Positions 7,750 through 15,254 of a DNA stretch of 37,090 bases are shown one piece after another; the stretch's first letter is position 1; every line of letters begins with the position of its first letter. The DNA is taken from assembly GCA_036504895.1 (NCBI GenBank), contig DASXUJ010000022.1, forward strand, positions 1 to 37,090, written 5' to 3'. This DNA comes from Syntrophorhabdaceae bacterium. Lineage in GTDB: Bacteria; Desulfobacterota; Syntrophorhabdia; Syntrophorhabdales; Syntrophorhabdaceae. Both the position numbers and the translations under genes were made by a program. A model generated the notes under the pieces. That model was not told where the DNA came from. It worked only from the letters and a program-made list of their open reading frames with translations, and did not search any database.

Positions 7750-8550
7750 ATGAAGACGATCGAGGAGAAATACGAAGGGCTGAAGAGGATTATAAAGGGG
7801 CTCGACCGGGTCCTGGTGACCTTTTCCGGGGGAGTGGACAGCACCTTTCTTCTCAAGTGCTGTATTGACGTACTGGGGAGAGAGAGCGTGCTGGCCTTCA
7901 TAGGCGCTTCGCCTTCCTACCCGGCCCGGGAGATGGAGGAGGCGAAGGAATATGCCGCTCTCATAGGCGCCGATTACATCTGCATACAGACCTCCGAGAT
8001 GGCAGACCCCGATTACCTTCGCAATCCCAGGGAGAGGTGCTATTATTGCAAGCGCAATCTCTTCGAAATGGCAGAAAAGACGGCAAAGGCGAAGGGTCTT
8101 GCCCATATTTTGGAAGGCTCGAATCTTGACGATATGGATGATTTCAGGCCCGGAAGGCGGGCGGTTGCAGAAAAGGGCGCGGTAAGCCCCCTGCTCATGG
8201 CAGAGCTCACCAAGGCGGAGGTGAGGGAGCTTTCAAAAGTCCTCGGACTGCCCACCCATGATAAGCCGTCACTCGCCTGTCTCGCCTCTAGAGTGCCTTA
8301 CGGGACGGCAATCGACGCGGTCCTGCTCAAGAAGATCGAGGATTCCGAAGAATTCCTGAAATCCCTTGGCATAAGGCAGGCGCGGGTGCGTGTCCATGGC
8401 GACATGGCGAGAATAGAGGTCGCCGACCCTGATTTCGACATAGCGATTATCAATAGAAAAAAGATCGTTGACCGGCTGAAGGAGCTGGGGTTTACCTATG
8501 TCGCCCTCGACCTCAGAGGGTATAGAACGGGTAGCATGAACGAAGTCTGA
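7750..8550 (+). CDS. larE: ATP-dependent sulfur transferase, LarE family
   Basis: A 266-residue PP-loop enzyme. The ATP-pyrophosphatase loop is SGGVDS (26-31), and GSNLDDMDDFRPGRRA (123-138) is typical of LarE. LarE adenylates a carboxylate of a nicotinic-acid-derived precursor and inserts sulfur, building the nickel-pincer cofactor of lactate racemase and relatives. The conserved CLASRVPYG segment carries C177 at the place of the sacrificial cysteine of the Lactobacillus enzyme. Two more cysteines, C97 and C100 in CYYC, make a three-cysteine set that could hold an iron-sulfur cluster, as described for some other LarE proteins. No larA, larB or larC is in the window. The 3' end overlaps the convergent ogt gene by 38 bases. 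Confidence 0.88.
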   Translation: MKTIEEKYEGLKRIIKGLDRVLVTFSGGVDSTFLLKCCIDVLGRESVLAFIGASPSYPAREMEEAKEYAALIGADYICIQTSEMADPDYLRNPRERCYYCKRNLFEMAEKTAKAKGLAHILEGSNLDDMDDFRPGRRAVAEKGAVSPLLMAELTKAEVRELSKVLGLPTHDKPSLACLASRVPYGTAIDAVLLKKIEDSEEFLKSLGIRQARVRVHGDMARIEVADPDFDIAIINRKKIVDRLKELGFTYVALDLRGYRTGSMNEV

Positions 8551-9043
8551 TCCCTTCCAGGGCCAGGAGTCTCTCTTTATACTTGAGTCCCATGGAGAAG
8601 CCGCCGATCGTCCCATCTGACCGGATTACCCGGTGACAGGGGATGATGATGGGAATCGGGTTTCTGCCCAGGGCCTGCCCCACCGCCTGCGCCGCGTTCC
8701 TGTATCCCAGTGCTGCGGCGAGCCTGCCGTAACTGGTGAGCTCCCCATGGGGCACCTTCATGAGCGCCTTCAGCACGCGCTGCGTAAATTCCCCCTCTTG
8801 TGAAAGGTCCACGTCAACAGTGAAATCAACTTTTTGCCCCCGGAGGTACCGGTCGAGCATCACGTGGAGGGACCTGAAAGGCCGGTCCGATTCGATCCCG
8901 TCAGGAAAGCGCGCGACGAGCGCTTTCCTGATCTCGAGGCTGCCCTGGCCGCGGATGTCGAGCTCGATCACCTTCCCCTCTCTTGCCACAAGGATCAGGT
9001 TCCCGAGCGAAGATTCACGAATGGAAAATTCAATTAACGCCAT
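8513..9043 (-). CDS. ogt: Methylated-DNA--protein-cysteine methyltransferase
   Basis: A 176-residue suicide DNA-repair protein that takes alkyl groups from O6-alkylguanine onto its own cysteine. The active-site motif is intact: IPCHRVIRSDGTIGGF near residues 134-149, with the acceptor cysteine in PCHRV. Upstream of it, LTSYGRLAAALGYRNAAQAVG is the usual helix-turn-helix region with the arginine finger position. The N-terminal 80 residues are the variable Ogt/MGMT domain. There is no AraC-type Ada domain, so it is the stand-alone repair form. A GGGGGA site precedes the ATG. The gene converges with larE and its last 38 bases overlap it. It is divergent from the metallo-hydrolase gene. Confidence 0.95.
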   Translation of the reverse strand: MALIEFSIRESSLGNLILVAREGKVIELDIRGQGSLEIRKALVARFPDGIESDRPFRSLHVMLDRYLRGQKVDFTVDVDLSQEGEFTQRVLKALMKVPHGELTSYGRLAAALGYRNAAQAVGQALGRNPIPIIIPCHRVIRSDGTIGGFSMGLKYKERLLALEGIRLRSCYPFYTL

Positions 9044-9099
9044 ATTTGCTTTCCCCCGGATGATTCACTACAATAAGGATATCACAGAGGAGGCGGCGA

Positions 9100-9864
9100 A
9101 TGGAAGGCTTCATCAAGTTCTTCGGCACCGGGGGCGCCCGGTTCGTGGCATCGAGCCAGATAAGGGCAACAGGCGGGCTTTGGCTCAATTTCAGGGAGAC
9201 GAACCTGTTCATCGACCCCGGACCCGGAGCGGTGGTGAGGATCCACGCGTCAAAAGACCACTTCGAGACGCGCCGCCTGGACGGCATCATCCTCACCCAC
9301 AAACATCTCGATCACTCCAATGACGTGAACATCCTTATAGAGGCGATGACCGAAGGAGGGTTCAAGAAAAGGGGGACCCTCTTCTGTCCCGAGGACGCGG
9401 TCTCGACAGACCCGGTGGTGCTCAAATATGCGAGGGGCTTTATCGAAAAAGTGGAGCTCCTGAAGGCGGAGAAAAGCTACACCGTCAAAGACGTCGCCTT
9501 TACCTCGCCCGTCCGGCATATCCATGGAGTGGAGACATACGGCCTCGTCTTCCACCTGAACCGGACCGTCGGCATCATCTCGGACACGAGATTTTTCAAT
9601 GAATTACCCGATTTCTATCACACCGATTACCTCATCGTGAATGTATTGAGGACCGCGCCCAATGACCCGAACCGCCCCCTCGACCACCTCTCCCTCGATG
9701 ATTTCGCCGCCATCATCACCCGCGTGAAGCCCCAAAAGGCGATCATGACCCATTTCGGCATGACCATGATCCAAGCCAAGCCCCACCTCCTGGCGGAGCA
9801 GCTCACAAAGGAGACGGGGATAGAAGTGATCGCGGCCCACGACGGGATGAAGCTCGATTTTTGA
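9100..9864 (+). CDS. MBL-fold metallo-hydrolase, RNase Z/phosphodiesterase-like
   Basis: A 254-residue metallo-beta-lactamase-fold hydrolase. The metal motif is THKHLDHSND with H67, H69, D71 and H72 arranged as HxHxDH. A later RHIHG, the ISDTRFF aspartate and MTHFGM near residue 220 supply the remaining likely metal ligands, in the order seen in RNase Z-like and cyclic-nucleotide phosphodiesterase-like members. The N-terminal FFGTGGARFVASSQIRATGG stretch also fits that group. GGAGG six bases before the ATG sets the start. It is followed by a small gene that starts 12 bases after its stop. The substrate is not known: tRNA processing is unlikely without an exosite arm, and a nucleotide or phosphodiester substrate is plausible. 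Confidence 0.88.
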   Translation: MEGFIKFFGTGGARFVASSQIRATGGLWLNFRETNLFIDPGPGAVVRIHASKDHFETRRLDGIILTHKHLDHSNDVNILIEAMTEGGFKKRGTLFCPEDAVSTDPVVLKYARGFIEKVELLKAEKSYTVKDVAFTSPVRHIHGVETYGLVFHLNRTVGIISDTRFFNELPDFYHTDYLIVNVLRTAPNDPNRPLDHLSLDDFAAIITRVKPQKAIMTHFGMTMIQAKPHLLAEQLTKETGIEVIAAHDGMKLDF

Positions 9865-9875
9865 TCATAGGACCC

Positions 9876-10193
9876 ATGACCTTTGACCGGCTCATCAATG
9901 ACTGGCAATGGGAACCCATTCGGAATTGTCCCGGGCGATATGTGCTCACAGGGGCACGGGCGGACCTGTCTCCTCAGGCGCTGCTCGGCGGCGAGGTGAT
10001 CTTGTCGGTTTATGATGTGAAAACAGCGAGGGACACGGTGATGGTGGCCCGATTTTCGGGAGGGGGGTTGATCACCTATAAACGGGAGAACGGAACATAC
10101 CTCCATACCCTGAATACGGAAGAAGGCCTTGCGAGGAAGCTCCTTCAGTTGGGAATAGAACCGGGGGAGCCGGGGGAGGTTGGCTGCGTGTGA
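9876..10193 (+). CDS. Small conserved-looking protein of unknown function
   Basis: A 105-residue soluble protein that I do not recognise. It opens with a Trp- and Arg-rich segment (MTFDRLINDWQWEPI), followed by RYVLTGARADLSPQALLGG, alternating strands (ILSVYDVKTARDTVMVARF) and a final helix ending in a Gly/Glu-rich tail. The pattern suggests a small alpha/beta fold. A TTG at 9861 that overlaps the preceding stop codon is a possible coupled start; the ATG at 9876 seems more natural. Its position directly behind the MBL hydrolase implies co-transcription and perhaps a shared task. No function is offered. Confidence 0.65.
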   Translation: MTFDRLINDWQWEPIRNCPGRYVLTGARADLSPQALLGGEVILSVYDVKTARDTVMVARFSGGGLITYKRENGTYLHTLNTEEGLARKLLQLGIEPGEPGEVGCV

Positions 10194-10290
10194 GGCGAAG
10201 GAACTTTGACTGTTTCTTCTTCTAGCCTTCATTTCTCATGTAAAAACATAGGGGACGACGAAGGATATTGGGAACAGGGCGAAGTCGAAG

Positions 10291-10342
10291 ATTTTGACAA
10301 AAAACCATTTGTCAAAATAGATAACAAAATATTTTTGTCATC
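10291..10342. promoter_or_regulatory. Two adjacent AT-rich palindromes upstream of the MFS gene
   Basis: A perfect 11-base inverted repeat (ATTTTGACAAA at 10291-10301, TTTGTCAAAAT at 10308-10318, spacer six) is followed at once by a second quasi-palindrome, 10320-10342, with nine of eleven pairs matching. Both share TTTGTCA/TGACAAA half-sites. They lie 120-170 bases before the MFS start. They may be tandem operator sites; as RNA hairpins they would be weak and lack a clean U-run. Confidence 0.5.
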
Positions 10343-10464
10343 TCCATCTCAGTACCTGTAGGTGTTCTTCTTCAGCGGTTTTTTTAAAAAACTATGTGAA
10401 AATTTGGCGGGAACGGGTAGAGTAGTAGTAAGGCAAGAGTGAATTATCCCGGGAATAAAAAATC

Positions 10465-11694
10465 ATGATCCATTATGCATGGATCATCGCATGTACGGGG
10501 ACCCTCGTGGTCCTGGGGGCCCACGGCTTCGGGAGGATGTCCTATTCCCTTATCCTTCCGGCCATGCGGGACGGCCTTGGACTTACCTATACCCAGGTGG
10601 GGCTTATCGGCACGGGCAATTTCATAGGCTATCTTTTCCTTGCTCTCCTCGGAGGCTTTCTTGCCTCCCGGTTCGGGGTGAGACGGCTGGTCTTTGTCTC
10701 CCTTCTCCTTATGGGGGTGAGCCTTTTCGCCACGGGCCTGAGCAACTCCTTTTTCTCCGCCTTCATGATGAGGCTGATCACGGGCCTGGGCAACGGCGGC
10801 GCCTATGTCCCCATCATGGCCCTGCCCGCTGCCTGGTTCGCCGCACGAAAGAGAGGGCTTGCCACGGGGATCATGCCCGTGGGATCGGGGCTCGGCCTCA
10901 CCATCACCGGTCTCATCCTGCCTCCTCTCATGGCGGCGTATGGGCCGATGGGATGGAAATATGCATGGTTCGTCCTGGGGTGCGCCGTATTCTGCCTTGC
11001 CTTCGTCTCCTATGCTCTTCTGAGAGACGACCCCTCGGAAAAAGGGCTTACCATGTACGGGGGAGAAGAGCCCCGGAAGACGACGGCAAAGCTGACCATC
11101 CTGAGTGCCTGGAAAGAGTTGTGGAGGGAGAGGGAAGTCTGGAAGCTCGGCATAGTCTACTTCATGTACGGCTTCTCCTATATCATCTACCTCACCTTTT
11201 TCGTGGTCTACCTCACGAGAGAGATAGGCGTCTCTCTCGGTCTCGCCGGCGCCATCCTCGCGCTCCTCGGATTTATCGCCATCTCGTCAGGCATAGTGTG
11301 GGGGGTGATATCGGATGCGGTGGGCCGCAGGTACGGCTCCATGCTCGCCTATATCACCCTTGCAGTAGCCTACCTTATCCCGCCATTCTGGCAGAGCGTT
11401 CCGGGGCTCTACCTTTCCGCCATCCTCTTCGGCCTCTCCATGTCCTCTCTGCCGGTCATCATGGCGGCCGCAGTCGGAGACGCCGTGGGAGGCAGGCTCG
11501 CCCCGGCAGGATTAGGGTTCATCACCGTCTTCTTCGGCATAGGCCAGGCATTAGGCCCTGCCTGCGCAGGCATGATAAAAGACGCAACAGGAAGCTTCGC
11601 CAACGCCTTCATACTGGCAGGGGCGATCTCATTGGCAGGAGCGGCGATATCGTTGTGTATGAGAAAGAGAGTCTCTATAAAAGACAGTCTCTAG
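10465..11694 (+). CDS. MFS transporter
   Basis: A 409-residue major facilitator with about twelve membrane segments in two six-helix halves joined by a cytosolic loop near residues 195-220. The usual MFS loop-2/3 motif is present in the form GGFLASRFGVRRLVFVS after the second helix, and a related stretch WGVISDAVGRRYGSML occurs in the second half. Helix 1 holds HGFGRMSYSLILPAM, and helices 4-5 contain GNGGAYVPIMAL and GLATGIMPVGSGLG, as in YbfB-like or organic-anion MFS proteins. The substrate is unknown. No strong Shine-Dalgarno is visible before the ATG. The gene sits alone behind a 270-bp AT-rich intergenic stretch carrying two palindromes, and its stop lies in the heptamer repeats that close off the convergent AroE-like gene. 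Confidence 0.9.
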   Translation: MIHYAWIIACTGTLVVLGAHGFGRMSYSLILPAMRDGLGLTYTQVGLIGTGNFIGYLFLALLGGFLASRFGVRRLVFVSLLLMGVSLFATGLSNSFFSAFMMRLITGLGNGGAYVPIMALPAAWFAARKRGLATGIMPVGSGLGLTITGLILPPLMAAYGPMGWKYAWFVLGCAVFCLAFVSYALLRDDPSEKGLTMYGGEEPRKTTAKLTILSAWKELWREREVWKLGIVYFMYGFSYIIYLTFFVVYLTREIGVSLGLAGAILALLGFIAISSGIVWGVISDAVGRRYGSMLAYITLAVAYLIPPFWQSVPGLYLSAILFGLSMSSLPVIMAAAVGDAVGGRLAPAGLGFITVFFGIGQALGPACAGMIKDATGSFANAFILAGAISLAGAAISLCMRKRVSIKDSL

Positions 11695-11778
11695 TATCTA
11701 GTATCTAGTAAAAGAATAAACCTTTAAGAATAAGGACTTTTCGCCTGGGTCTTCACTAGAGACTAGAGACTAGCGACT
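11686..11778. repeat. Inverted heptamer arrays at the ends of two convergent genes
   Basis: CTAGTAT repeats (11691-11710, nearly three units) face ACTAGAG/ACTAGCG repeats (11755-11775, three units). The two arms are imperfect inverted copies of each other and include the stop codons of both convergent genes (MFS TAG at 11692; AroE-like TAG at 11765). With a loop of about 45 bases they could fold as one long stem in either transcript. Confidence 0.75.
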
Positions 11779-12587
11779 GCCTCTATGATTTTCATATGCC
11801 GCGCCATGAGTACAAATTGCCCCAGTGTCATTTCGTAGCCTGTCTGGATAGGGCAGCCGCGGGATTCTGCTCCTTTTAGCCACGGCGTCATTTCCGGCTC
11901 GGTTACTACATCGGCGACGAGGGTGTGAGAATCGAGGGTATCGAGGGGGAAAGGGGTCCTCGGGTCGCCGTTCATGCCGAGAGGCGTTCCGTTTATGGCG
12001 AGATCGATTCGGGCGAGACTTTGGAGCCGGTCCGAGAGGGTGACCGAAGGGTATCGACGGGCCAGGAGATCGAGAAGGGCATGCTGCCGGTCGATATCCG
12101 TGTCAATTACCGTAATCGATTCCGCCCCCGCGTCCGCGACTGCGTAGGCAATCGCGCCTCCCGCGCCTCCCGCGCCGAAAAGGGCGATATTTTTTCTCCT
12201 TACATCGAAACCGTGACGGGCGAGGGCCTCGAGAAAACCCAATCCGTCGACCATATCCCCTGTGAGGCGCCCATCATCGGTCCTGCGGATCACATTCACC
12301 GCACCCAGGTCGCGGGCACGCGGGGAAAGCTCGTCCACGCGGCGCGCGGCTTCCTGTTTATGGGGAATGGTGACGACGCAACCGGGACAATTTTCCCATC
12401 CTCTAAGGAGGGAGAAGAAGGGTTCCACGTAACCAGGGCGGATATCCATGGCTACCATGACCCGGTCCATCTCTTTTTCTTTAAAATAACGGTTGAAGGT
12501 GGTCGGCGACTTTACCTGGACTACCGGGTGGCCGATCATGGGATAAATGAGGGTTGTCCCTGACGGGAGAATGGGGCCGATGCTCAT
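11763..12587 (-). CDS. Shikimate dehydrogenase-like protein (AroE family)
   Basis: A 274-residue member of the shikimate/quinate dehydrogenase family, NADP-linked oxidoreductases of the aromatic-acid pathway. The N-terminal substrate domain has KSPTTFN (26-32) at the usual SxS site and IPHK with the catalytic K77; D114 is the catalytic aspartate. The nucleotide-binding loop is GAGGAGG (138-144), followed by an acidic strand end (VIDTD), then NGTPLGM and the late GYEMTLGQ with the conserved glutamine. Two departures matter: the normal NTD triplet reads MVD (112-114), and the substrate site shows PTT instead of serine. It may therefore be an AroE paralogue with a different substrate. AAAGGAG lies before the ATG. 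No other aromatic-pathway gene is adjacent. Confidence 0.85.
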   Translation of the reverse strand: MSIGPILPSGTTLIYPMIGHPVVQVKSPTTFNRYFKEKEMDRVMVAMDIRPGYVEPFFSLLRGWENCPGCVVTIPHKQEAARRVDELSPRARDLGAVNVIRRTDDGRLTGDMVDGLGFLEALARHGFDVRRKNIALFGAGGAGGAIAYAVADAGAESITVIDTDIDRQHALLDLLARRYPSVTLSDRLQSLARIDLAINGTPLGMNGDPRTPFPLDTLDSHTLVADVVTEPEMTPWLKGAESRGCPIQTGYEMTLGQFVLMARHMKIIEAVASL

Positions 12588-12678
12588 GGTCTTCTCCTTT
12601 TATTCCGTGCCTTAAAACGAGGGAAAGGCAAATCGGTACTATTCGTCAGGGTGTTCCGTCCGGCTCTTGTTTCCCGGA

Positions 12679-12996
12679 TCAGACGGCTTTTTCAGCTTTT
12701 TCAGCCTTTACTGTTTTCTTTCTCGTGGAAACTCTTTTTACCGGCACTTTCGCGGCTTTCGCTGCCATTGTCTGAACTTCATTTTCGAGCACGGCAAGTT
12801 GTCGGGAGAGGCGGCCGGCGACGACTACCTGCACGTCATTGGCTACCATCGATTTAAGGACCTCCAATTGGCGGGCAGCTTCATCGAGGTGGGTCCGTGA
12901 ATCCTGGAGTGCGTGACGTCCTGCGCAGAGGATGATCTGTTTGGCGAGTGACTCTATGCTGTTCCTTGCTTCTATAAATTCTTCAACGCTTGTCAT
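12679..12996 (-). CDS. Small helical protein with Lys/Ala-rich tail
   Basis: A 105-residue protein I do not recognise. Residues 1-80 are almost wholly helical with heptad-like spacing of Leu, Ile and Val, so a coiled coil or helical bundle is likely. The last 25 residues are basic and Ala-rich (VKRVSTRKKTVKAEKAEKAV), similar to tails that bind nucleic acid or polyanions. One cysteine occurs at position 24. There is no signal peptide. AAGGAAGTG lies just before the ATG. It is transcribed on the minus strand ahead of the AroE-like gene (91-bp gap) and has its own candidate promoter. A chromosome-associated or polymer-granule (phasin-like) role is possible but unsupported. Confidence 0.7.
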   Translation of the reverse strand: MTSVEEFIEARNSIESLAKQIILCAGRHALQDSRTHLDEAARQLEVLKSMVANDVQVVVAGRLSRQLAVLENEVQTMAAKAAKVPVKRVSTRKKTVKAEKAEKAV

Positions 12997-13118
12997 ATGC
13001 CACTTCCTTTTGGTATGCTTCGAATCTTATTACAGGAAATCGAAAGACGATTGAATTCCGTATCAGCCGCACCCATAATTAGCCGCGGAGAAAAGAGGAT
13101 AGGGTCGACCGTACTAAT

Positions 13119-13147
13119 AGTATACACCTTTTCACGAGATATGGCAT
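13119..13147 (-). promoter_or_regulatory. Candidate promoter of the small helical protein gene
   Basis: Minus strand: ATGCCA (13147-13142), 17 bases, then TATACT (13124-13119). Predicted start near 13112, giving a leader of about 115 nt. Confidence 0.45.
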
Positions 13148-13212
13148 CAAAAGTCTTTAAAAGGCATTGGAAACAATATGTTGCGCCCGGCGTCAATCAG
13201 GCGGGGGGAAGA

Positions 13213-13246
13213 ATAAAAAAAGGGTCCGGAATTACCCGGACCCTTT
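13213..13246 (-). terminator. Rho-independent terminator of the cold-shock gene
   Basis: On the minus strand an 11-bp perfect stem, AAAGGGTCCGG (13246-13236) with CCGGACCCTTT (13229-13219), a six-base loop and a run of Ts at once after it. It begins ten bases downstream of the csp stop. This is the clearest terminator in the window. Confidence 0.93.
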
Positions 13247-13255
13247 CGGAAAGGA

Positions 13256-13456
13256 CTAGCCTCTTACTACGTTTGCCGCAGCCGGGCCCTTGGGGCCGCT
13301 CACTACGTCAAAGTTTACGGTCTCACCCTCTGCGAGTGATTTAAAGCCACTGTCGCTAATGGCTGAATAATGGACGAATACGTCCGAACCATCTTCTTTC
13401 GTAATAAAACCAAAACCCTTTGCATCGTTGAACCACTTCACTGTACCTTTTGCCAT
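13256..13456 (-). CDS. Cold-shock-domain RNA chaperone (CspA family)
   Basis: A 66-residue single cold-shock domain that binds single-stranded RNA and DNA. Both RNA-binding motifs are present: KGFGFI (RNP1, residues 13-18) and VFVHY (RNP2, 26-30, with Tyr-Ser in place of the common Phe-Ser). It begins [17 protein letters not shown], typical of the family, and is of normal length. GAGG lies nine bases before the ATG. The unit is complete: an extended -10 promoter, a leader of about 116 nt and a strong terminator. A long leader is usual in cold-inducible csp genes, but cold induction here is only inferred. Which Csp paralogue it is cannot be told. Confidence 0.97.
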   Translation of the reverse strand: MAKGTVKWFNDAKGFGFITKEDGSDVFVHYSAISDSGFKSLAEGETVNFDVVSGPKGPAAANVVRG

Positions 13457-13578
13457 TTAGACATACCTCATTTTTGTATTTGAAGCAGCGGAGCTTTAAG
13501 TTATGAGGAGAAACGACAAAAAAGACTTATTTCTGAGGTTACCAATAACCGATACTTCCGGGTACTTCATTGAAATAT

Positions 13579-13607
13579 AGTATCACATAAACGGGAAAAA
13601 ATTGCAA
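13579..13607 (-). promoter_or_regulatory. Promoter of the cold-shock gene with 116-nt leader
   Basis: Minus strand: TTGCAA (13607-13602), 17 bases, GATACT (13584-13579) with TG one base before the -10 (extended -10). Predicted start near 13572. The leader 13457-13572 contains short T- and A-rich runs but no family I can name. Confidence 0.6.
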
Positions 13608-13627
13608 CACCTAAGTATCACGCGCTA

Positions 13628-15151
13628 TCATACGTGGTTCCTGAAGATCTGCCGGAAATGAAAACCGTAGACCGAATAGGTTATAGCCCTGGGCAGGAGG
13701 CGGGGACGGGTGAGGAGAGACCAGAAAAGGAGCTTCCAGTAATAGCGCCGGGCCCTGTCCTTTATCCCCAGGAGCAGCATGGTCTTGAGTGGCGCCTTTA
13801 TATAATAACCGCGGTGGAGCCACATCGACCTCAGGGGCAGGCGTCTCTTATTTGTCTTCAAAGGTTTGTAATCGGAGAGGAATCCCTTGACCCGCTCATA
13901 AAAAGATCCCGGTGAGTAGATGGTGCTGATGATCTTTTTGTATCCCTCGGCAAGTTTCTCGTAGCCCATGGAGGGAATTATATTAGTCGAGAAATCGGTG
14001 TTGTCCCCGCTCATCTCTTCGAGCACCCGGCCCTCTCGCCGAAGGCGCTCATAAAGCTCGCTGCCCCGGGGGGCATTCAACATGCCTACCATGGCGGTGA
14101 TAATCCTGCTCTTTTGGACGAACTCTATCTGCCTCTCGAAGATATCGGGTGAATCATTATCGAAGCCGACAATGAAGCCCCCCTTCACATCGAGGCCGAA
14201 GCGCTGAATCTTCTGCACGCTCGCCACAAGGTCGCGGTTCATGTTTTGAAATTTATTACATTCCTTGAGGGCGAGATTATCCGGCGTTTCAATGCCGACG
14301 AAGACCGACTCGAAGCCTGCCCGGGCCATAAGCCCCATCAGCTCCTCGTCGTCAGCCAGATCTATCGAAGCCTCCGTGCCGAACTGAAAGGGATACCTTC
14401 TCTTTTTCATCCAATCGATTATGGCAGGCAACACTTCCCCCTTGAGCTTCTTCTTGTTGCCGATAAAATTATCATCCACAAAAAAGACGTCCCCTCTCCA
14501 GCCGAGGGAAAAGAGGGCCTCCAGCTCCTCCACTAACCGGGATTTATCCTTGGTCCGACTCTTTTTGCCGTAAAGGGTTGTAATATCGCAGAACTCGCAT
14601 TTGAAGGGGCAGCCCCGGGAATACTGAATATTCATACATGCATAACGCTTCATATCGGTAAGTCCCCAGAGGGGGACGGGAGTATCCGCCAAAGCGGGGA
14701 AGGTAGTCGAAGTATAGATCTGTTGCGCCTTCCCTGTCTCGAGATCTTCGAGAAACCGGGGCAGGGTAACCTCGGCTTCATTGAGGACCAGGTGGTCCAC
14801 CTCAGGGTATTGATCATGATTTGCGGTAAAAAGCGGGCCTCCTGCCACGATTGGCACTCCTTGTGCCCTGCACCGGGCAAGGACCTCTTTTACCGATCCC
14901 CTCTGAATCGCCATGGCGCTGATAAAGACGAGGTCGGCCCACCGGAGATGCTCATCCTTCAGCTGGGTCACATTCATGTCTATAAGTCTCTTTTCCCATT
15001 CCCCGGGGAGCATGGCGGCAACCGTAAGCAATCCCAGGGGAGGATTAAGGGCCTTCTTTGAAATGAACCGTATGGCATACTTGAAACTCCAGAATGTATC
15101 GGGACATCTGGGGTAGAGGAGAAGGGCTTTCTTTGTCGGCGCACGGGTCAT
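13628..15151 (-). CDS. B12-binding-domain radical SAM protein, HpnP-like
   Basis: A 507-residue radical SAM enzyme. The N-terminal 150 residues resemble a cobalamin-binding Rossmann domain (FISAMAIQRG, IVAGGPLFT), without a classical DxHxxG: LIDMN stands at that place. The SAM/iron-sulfur motif is CPFKCEFC with C181, C185 and C188. Downstream GTEASIDLADD, FVGIETPD and GGFIVGFDND fit the radical SAM barrel. A basic, aromatic-rich C-terminal domain of about 120 residues follows, as in the hopanoid-methylase-like group with a DUF4070 tail. Proteins of this group methylate unactivated carbons or act on lipids; the substrate here is unknown. An in-frame ATG at 15229 exists, but GGGGGGA before 15151 and the family N-terminus favour the shorter form. 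Confidence 0.87.
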   Translation of the reverse strand: MTRAPTKKALLLYPRCPDTFWSFKYAIRFISKKALNPPLGLLTVAAMLPGEWEKRLIDMNVTQLKDEHLRWADLVFISAMAIQRGSVKEVLARCRAQGVPIVAGGPLFTANHDQYPEVDHLVLNEAEVTLPRFLEDLETGKAQQIYTSTTFPALADTPVPLWGLTDMKRYACMNIQYSRGCPFKCEFCDITTLYGKKSRTKDKSRLVEELEALFSLGWRGDVFFVDDNFIGNKKKLKGEVLPAIIDWMKKRRYPFQFGTEASIDLADDEELMGLMARAGFESVFVGIETPDNLALKECNKFQNMNRDLVASVQKIQRFGLDVKGGFIVGFDNDSPDIFERQIEFVQKSRIITAMVGMLNAPRGSELYERLRREGRVLEEMSGDNTDFSTNIIPSMGYEKLAEGYKKIISTIYSPGSFYERVKGFLSDYKPLKTNKRRLPLRSMWLHRGYYIKAPLKTMLLLGIKDRARRYYWKLLFWSLLTRPRLLPRAITYSVYGFHFRQIFRNHV

Positions 15152-15199
15152 GTATTCATCCCCCCCTTCTGTCGGATACGGGCAAAATTCCCAATATTG

Positions 15200-15229
15200 A
15201 TAAAATAAGTCTCCCAGTTCAATTGTCAA
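15200..15229 (-). promoter_or_regulatory. Promoter of the radical SAM gene
   Basis: Minus strand: perfect TTGACA (15229-15224), 18 bases, TTTTAT (15205-15200). It lies between the hydrolase stop and the radical SAM start, so the latter can be transcribed on its own, with a leader of about 40 nt. Confidence 0.55.
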
Positions 15230-15254
15230 GAAAGGAGATCCGGCCGCCCGGCTT

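Noticed and set aside
11686-11778. CRISPR or insertion-sequence ends
   Set aside because: Units are seven bases, without spacers, target duplications or a transposase nearby.
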